Assembly: GCA_964353015.1 (NCBI GenBank) | Contig: CAYGUA010000001.1 | Coordinates: forward strand, 124,001 to 188,000 | Direction of reading: 5' to 3' | Source: JAMZMI01 sp964353015 | GTDB lineage: Bacteria > Bacteroidota > Bacteroidia > Cytophagales > Cyclobacteriaceae | Length of the DNA: 64,000 nt | Shown here: piece after piece, positions 61,595 through 64,000 of the stretch | Position numbering within the stretch: position 1 is the stretch's first letter | Layout: every line of letters starts with the position of its first letter | Notes under the pieces: generated by a model | Told to the model about the DNA's origin: nothing | The model's database searches: none | The model's input: the letters and a program-made list of their open reading frames with translations, nothing else | Program-made: the position numbers and the translations under genes

Positions 61595-61764
61595 AAAAAT
61601 GAGTTTAATTGATATTTTGTAAGAGAGATAACCATCGTCCAAATTTAGTAGTCATGGTTTTTCACTTTGTCAAGGAGATAATTTTGAGGCCAATTTAAAA
61701 CAGATTTCATTCTTTACTGTTCAATTAGCCTTAATTTTCCTTTCGGATATATTCAATAAAAAAT

Positions 61765-62580
61765 ATGATGTTTGAAAAAGTACAGGAAGCTGTGTCTTTC
61801 CTGAAAAACCAAGGCTTTGGTGACACAAAAACAGCCATAATTTTAGGTACGGGTTTGGGCGGGCTTGTTGACCATATGAAGGTCATTAAATCCATTGAGT
61901 ATTCCGAAATACCAAATTACCCGATTGCAACAGTGGAATCGCACAATGGCAAAATGATTCTTGGTGAACTTGAAGGTGAAAAAATTATAGCTATGCAAGG
62001 TAGATTTCACTATTATGAGGGATACTCTATGGGTGAAGTAGTAATGCCAGTTCGCGTAATGAAATATTTGGGAGTGGAACAATTACTGATATCCAATGCA
62101 GCAGGAAACATGAATTTAGCATGGAAAAAAGGAGAACTCATGTTACTGGAAGATCATATCAATTTGCAACCTGAAAATCCATTACGGGGACATGAAGCTT
62201 CAAAATTTGGTTCTATTTTCACTGATATGAGTAGACCGTATGACCAGAAACTCAACCAAAAACTCATCAAAGCAGCTGATGAACTTAATATACCATTAAA
62301 CTTAGGCGTATATGTAGCTGTAGCCGGACCTAGCCTGGAAACCCGCGCAGAATATAGATATTTAAAAAATGCTGGAGCGGATATAGTAGGTATGTCTACC
62401 GTTCCTGAAGTCATTGCAGCCAATCAAATTGGTTTACCTGTTGCAGCCATATCTGTGCTTACAGATGATTGTGATCCCGATAATCTAGCACCGATAGACA
62501 TTAACGAAATTATCAAAACAGCTATTTCAGCAGAGAATAATCTGATAGCGATTATTCATCAATTCTTGAAAACCAATTAA
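61765..62580 (+). CDS. Purine nucleoside phosphorylase
   Basis: A 271-residue trimeric (class II) purine nucleoside phosphorylase that splits purine nucleosides with phosphate to base and ribose-1-phosphate. Typical motifs are LGTGLGGLVDHM, ESHNGKMILGELEGEKII, MQGRFHYYEG, LISNAAGNMN and VGMSTVPEVIAA. Length is normal. ATGs at 61765 and 61768 are equivalent. It lies 12 bases upstream of the nitroreductase gene. This enzyme would salvage nucleosides, a link in principle with the nuclease locus but far away in position. Confidence 0.94.
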   Translation: MMFEKVQEAVSFLKNQGFGDTKTAIILGTGLGGLVDHMKVIKSIEYSEIPNYPIATVESHNGKMILGELEGEKIIAMQGRFHYYEGYSMGEVVMPVRVMKYLGVEQLLISNAAGNMNLAWKKGELMLLEDHINLQPENPLRGHEASKFGSIFTDMSRPYDQKLNQKLIKAADELNIPLNLGVYVAVAGPSLETRAEYRYLKNAGADIVGMSTVPEVIAANQIGLPVAAISVLTDDCDPDNLAPIDINEIIKTAISAENNLIAIIHQFLKTN

Positions 62581-62592
62581 TTATCCCAAATT

Positions 62593-63279
62593 ATGACCGA
62601 TAGCTCAAGAAAAAAAATTGGTAATCATTTTCATGTCCCATATAAATACCGTGAAGTTTCGGATCAAGAAAGACTAATAAAGTCTCAAGTTTTCTTTGAA
62701 TTTATGGATCAAAGGAGGACTGTTCGCGACATCTCAAATCAGGCTGTGGATAGAATGGTCATCGAAAACATAATTAAAACAGCTTCAACTGCCCCTTCTG
62801 GAGCACATAAACAGCCCTGGACATTTTGTGTAGTTGGAGATGCTGAGATAAAAAAGCAAATCAGAGAAGCCGCGGAAAAGGAAGAATATGATAGTTATAA
62901 TGGACGCATGAGCGATCGATGGTTAAATGATTTACAACCAATGGCCACTGATTGGCATAAACCATTTCTGGAAAACGCACCATGGCTGATCGTAGTATTT
63001 AAACGTGTTTATGAAAAGGATGAGGATGAAAAACAAAATAATTACTACGTAAATGAATCTGTAGGAATAGCTTGTGGTTTATTGATTGCTGCGATACATC
63101 ATGCCGGATTAGTAACTGTTACTCATACGCCATCTCCTATGAACTTCCTCTCAAAAATACTGAACAGGCCTGATAATGAGCGACCATTTTTATTGCTTCC
63201 TGTTGGCTTGCCATCCAATAATGCATTCGTTCCTGAATTGAAAAGAAAAACAATCGATGAAATATCAGTTTTCTATTAA
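62593..63279 (+). CDS. Nitroreductase family protein, iodotyrosine deiodinase-like
   Basis: A 228-residue FMN-dependent nitroreductase-fold protein. The FMN-binding start RRTVRDISNQ and TASTAPSGAHKQPWTF is typical. The lid segment EEYDSYNGRM followed by WHKPFLE places E98, Y102 and K123 with the spacing of the substrate-zwitterion triad of bacterial iodotyrosine deiodinase, and the C-terminal THTPSPMNFL and RPDNERPFLLLPVG agree closely with the remembered sequence of the enzyme from Haliscomenobacter. It may act on halotyrosines. It starts 12 bases after the phosphorylase stop. Confidence 0.85.
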   Translation: MTDSSRKKIGNHFHVPYKYREVSDQERLIKSQVFFEFMDQRRTVRDISNQAVDRMVIENIIKTASTAPSGAHKQPWTFCVVGDAEIKKQIREAAEKEEYDSYNGRMSDRWLNDLQPMATDWHKPFLENAPWLIVVFKRVYEKDEDEKQNNYYVNESVGIACGLLIAAIHHAGLVTVTHTPSPMNFLSKILNRPDNERPFLLLPVGLPSNNAFVPELKRKTIDEISVFY

Positions 63280-63281
63280 GA

Positions 63282-63308
63282 TGGCAGAATATTTCAGTAA
63301 GATGGCAG
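63282..63308. repeat. TGGCAG-N15-TGGCAG element, copy 1
   Basis: TGGCAG at 63282-63287 is repeated at 63303-63308, so the start-to-start distance is 21 bases, two helical turns. It begins just after the nitroreductase stop codon (63277-63279). Copy 2 lies 129 bases away and matches at about 20 of 27 positions. Confidence 0.55.
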
Positions 63309-63410
63309 GATTGTGCTTTTAAAAGACGCCTTTATTTGATAATACGGCACATTAATATCGTCCTAATGTCTGATTTCAAAAGGCGGAAAAACAATTGAAA
63401 AACTAAAAAT

Positions 63411-63437
63411 TGGCAGAATTTAGAAGTGATTTGGCAG
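63411..63437. repeat. TGGCAG-N15-TGGCAG element, copy 2
   Basis: TGGCAG at 63411-63416 and 63432-63437, again 21 bases apart, with AAT following the first box and AGT in the middle, as in copy 1. It lies just upstream of the TACTTTTG element at 63459. Confidence 0.55.
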
Positions 63438-63458
63438 TAGAGATAATGTAGACCGCCC

Positions 63459-63466
63459 TACTTTTG
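63459..63466 (+). promoter_or_regulatory. Candidate -7 element
   Basis: TACTTTTG matches TAnnTTTG exactly. A TTTG at 63430-63433 overlaps the second TGGCAG box, but the 25-base spacing is longer than the usual range. Confidence 0.35.
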
Positions 63467-63549
63467 GGTTATAGTTTCTGAGTAAGATCAGAAATCTTGT
63501 CTATAGCTGGTTGGGACCCTGGAATTTTATTCCAGGGTTATTTTTTTTA
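63467..63549 (+). ncRNA. Candidate small structured RNA with its own terminator
   Basis: Between a -7-like element and a strong terminator lies a stretch that can fold: TTTCTGA (63475-63481) with TCAGAAA (63488-63494), nested in TATAG (63470-63474) with CTATA (63501-63505). The terminator stem follows. No known RNA family is recognised, and an untranslated leader or a tail of the nitroreductase message is an alternative. Confidence 0.25.
63516..63549 (+). terminator. Intrinsic terminator
   Basis: ACCCTGGAA (63516-63524) pairs with TTCCAGGGT (63530-63538), followed by a run of eight T. It ends transcription 40 bases before the last, partial gene and about 240 bases after the nitroreductase stop. 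Confidence 0.85.
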
Positions 63550-63588
63550 TGGGAATTCTGTAAATTGATATATTCTAACCCCAATCAT

Positions 63589-64000
63589 ATGAAATCATTA
63601 GCCGCCTTATTTCTTCTGTTCCTTAGTTTACTTACTTCAGCTCAATCTGGTAATTCATTAGAATTGGCAAATTCTGGTAAACCAAAATTCCCCATTGAAT
63701 CAGGAAAGATCGTTTATAAAATTACCGGAGGAGCATCCGGCACGGCCACCTTATACATAGATCGTAATGGCTGGCGTCAGATTTTCATAAAGGAAATTAC
63801 GTTTGAAAGATTTGGTATGTCAAGTACTGAGCGAACCATTGAATATATTGATGGAAATACTACCTATAAAGCCAATTTAGATTCTAAAAAAGGATTGATA
63901 AAGGTAGACTCACGTTGGTCAAATTTGATAAGCTACAACTCACCAGCAGAAATATCAGGTATTATTTTGGAAGATGATGGAGCAACGCCTAATGGAGACA
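63589..64000 (+). CDS. Hypothetical exported protein, 5' part (partial)
   Basis: An ATG at 63589 opens a frame that runs to the window edge, 137 codons, and is not complete. The N-terminus is a signal peptide (MKSLAALFLLFLSLLTSAQS). The mature start has beta-strand character: KIVYKITGGASGTATLYID, then WRQIFIKEITF and a Tyr/Thr-rich strand pair. I do not recognise the family. A terminator lies 40 bases upstream, so it is probably a separate unit. Confidence 0.65.
   Translation, partial: MKSLAALFLLFLSLLTSAQSGNSLELANSGKPKFPIESGKIVYKITGGASGTATLYIDRNGWRQIFIKEITFERFGMSSTERTIEYIDGNTTYKANLDSKKGLIKVDSRWSNLISYNSPAEISGIILEDDGATPNGD

Larger units (their letters stand above)
63280..63588. other. Intergenic region, 309 bp
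   Basis: Holds two copies of a 27-bp TGGCAG element (63282-63308 and 63411-63437), a -7-like TACTTTTG at 63459-63466, a hairpin-rich stretch and a terminator at 63516-63549. No protein-coding frame is convincing. Confidence 0.5.

Noticed and set aside
63303..63319. Possible sigma-54 (-24/-12) promoter at TGGCAG followed by TGC
   Set aside because: The GG-to-GC distance is one base too short and the -12 box is poor; the paired 21-bp repeat explains the motif better.
1..64000. rRNA, tRNA, CRISPR arrays, insertion sequences and prophage
   Set aside because: I looked for these and saw none: no direct-repeat arrays, no transposase or integrase frames, and no tRNA-like cloverleaf that I could support.

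Overview
This 64 kb window is a chromosomal segment of a member of the Bacteroidota, most likely a gliding, probably aquatic Cytophagales-type bacterium. The grounds are AT-rich DNA, secreted proteins ending in type IX secretion (T9SS) type A sorting domains, TAnnTTTG-type promoter elements, abundant lipoproteins, and family combinations typical of the phylum (DUF4129-DUF4350-MoxR-DUF58, a PafA-like phosphatase, guaA beside hemL, DUF4159, DUF5689). The lineage is inferred from gene content; no rRNA or tRNA gene is present. There is no insertion sequence, prophage or CRISPR array, and the window reads as stable chromosome.

Layout. 1-3600 is the end of a MoxR/DUF58 envelope operon. 3671-19656 is the most distinctive region. 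It holds predicted exported nucleic-acid-active and surface proteins: two lamin-tail-domain T9SS proteins, a PID-CTERM microprotein, a DUF5689 lipoprotein with duplicated choice-anchor J domains, a TonB-dependent receptor, a pair of endonuclease/exonuclease/phosphatase proteins and a large T9SS endonuclease I. I read it as a candidate extracellular DNA degradation and uptake locus. 20027-23353 holds an unknown secreted protein, a YdeI/OmpD-associated protein, an unknown small protein, a single-domain voltage-gated cation channel whose filter is TLEGW, and an LEA2-type lipoprotein.

23428-28201 carries the oxidative pentose phosphate genes (gnd divergent from zwf-pgl) and an odd protein with an IF-2-like N-terminus. 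28218-39347 carries a membrane-anchored unknown, smc, an SRPBCC protein, the agmatine-to-putrescine pair (aguB-aguA), an MFS transporter, an exported GH13 glycosidase, a DUF4097 protein with SGD repeats, an S4 RNA-binding protein and a small membrane protein. 39366-44095 is a minus-strand guaA / periplasmic-binding-protein-like / hemL unit.

44196-49804 holds a GH63-like glycosidase and a PafA-like phosphatase/HAD/DUF4159 operon. 49919-54652 holds a lipoprotein and a barrel protein coupled to an exported TPR-CHAT protease. 54710-63279 holds mtaB, an FAH-family enzyme, an M23 peptidase, bcp, a class III aminotransferase, a PDZ aspartic protease, a purine nucleoside phosphorylase and a nitroreductase that resembles bacterial iodotyrosine deiodinase. 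The final 700 bp hold a duplicated TGGCAG element, a possible small RNA with an intrinsic terminator, and the start of an exported protein cut by the window edge.

All identifications come from reading the sequence and remembered family motifs; no database search was run. Domain boundaries are approximate.
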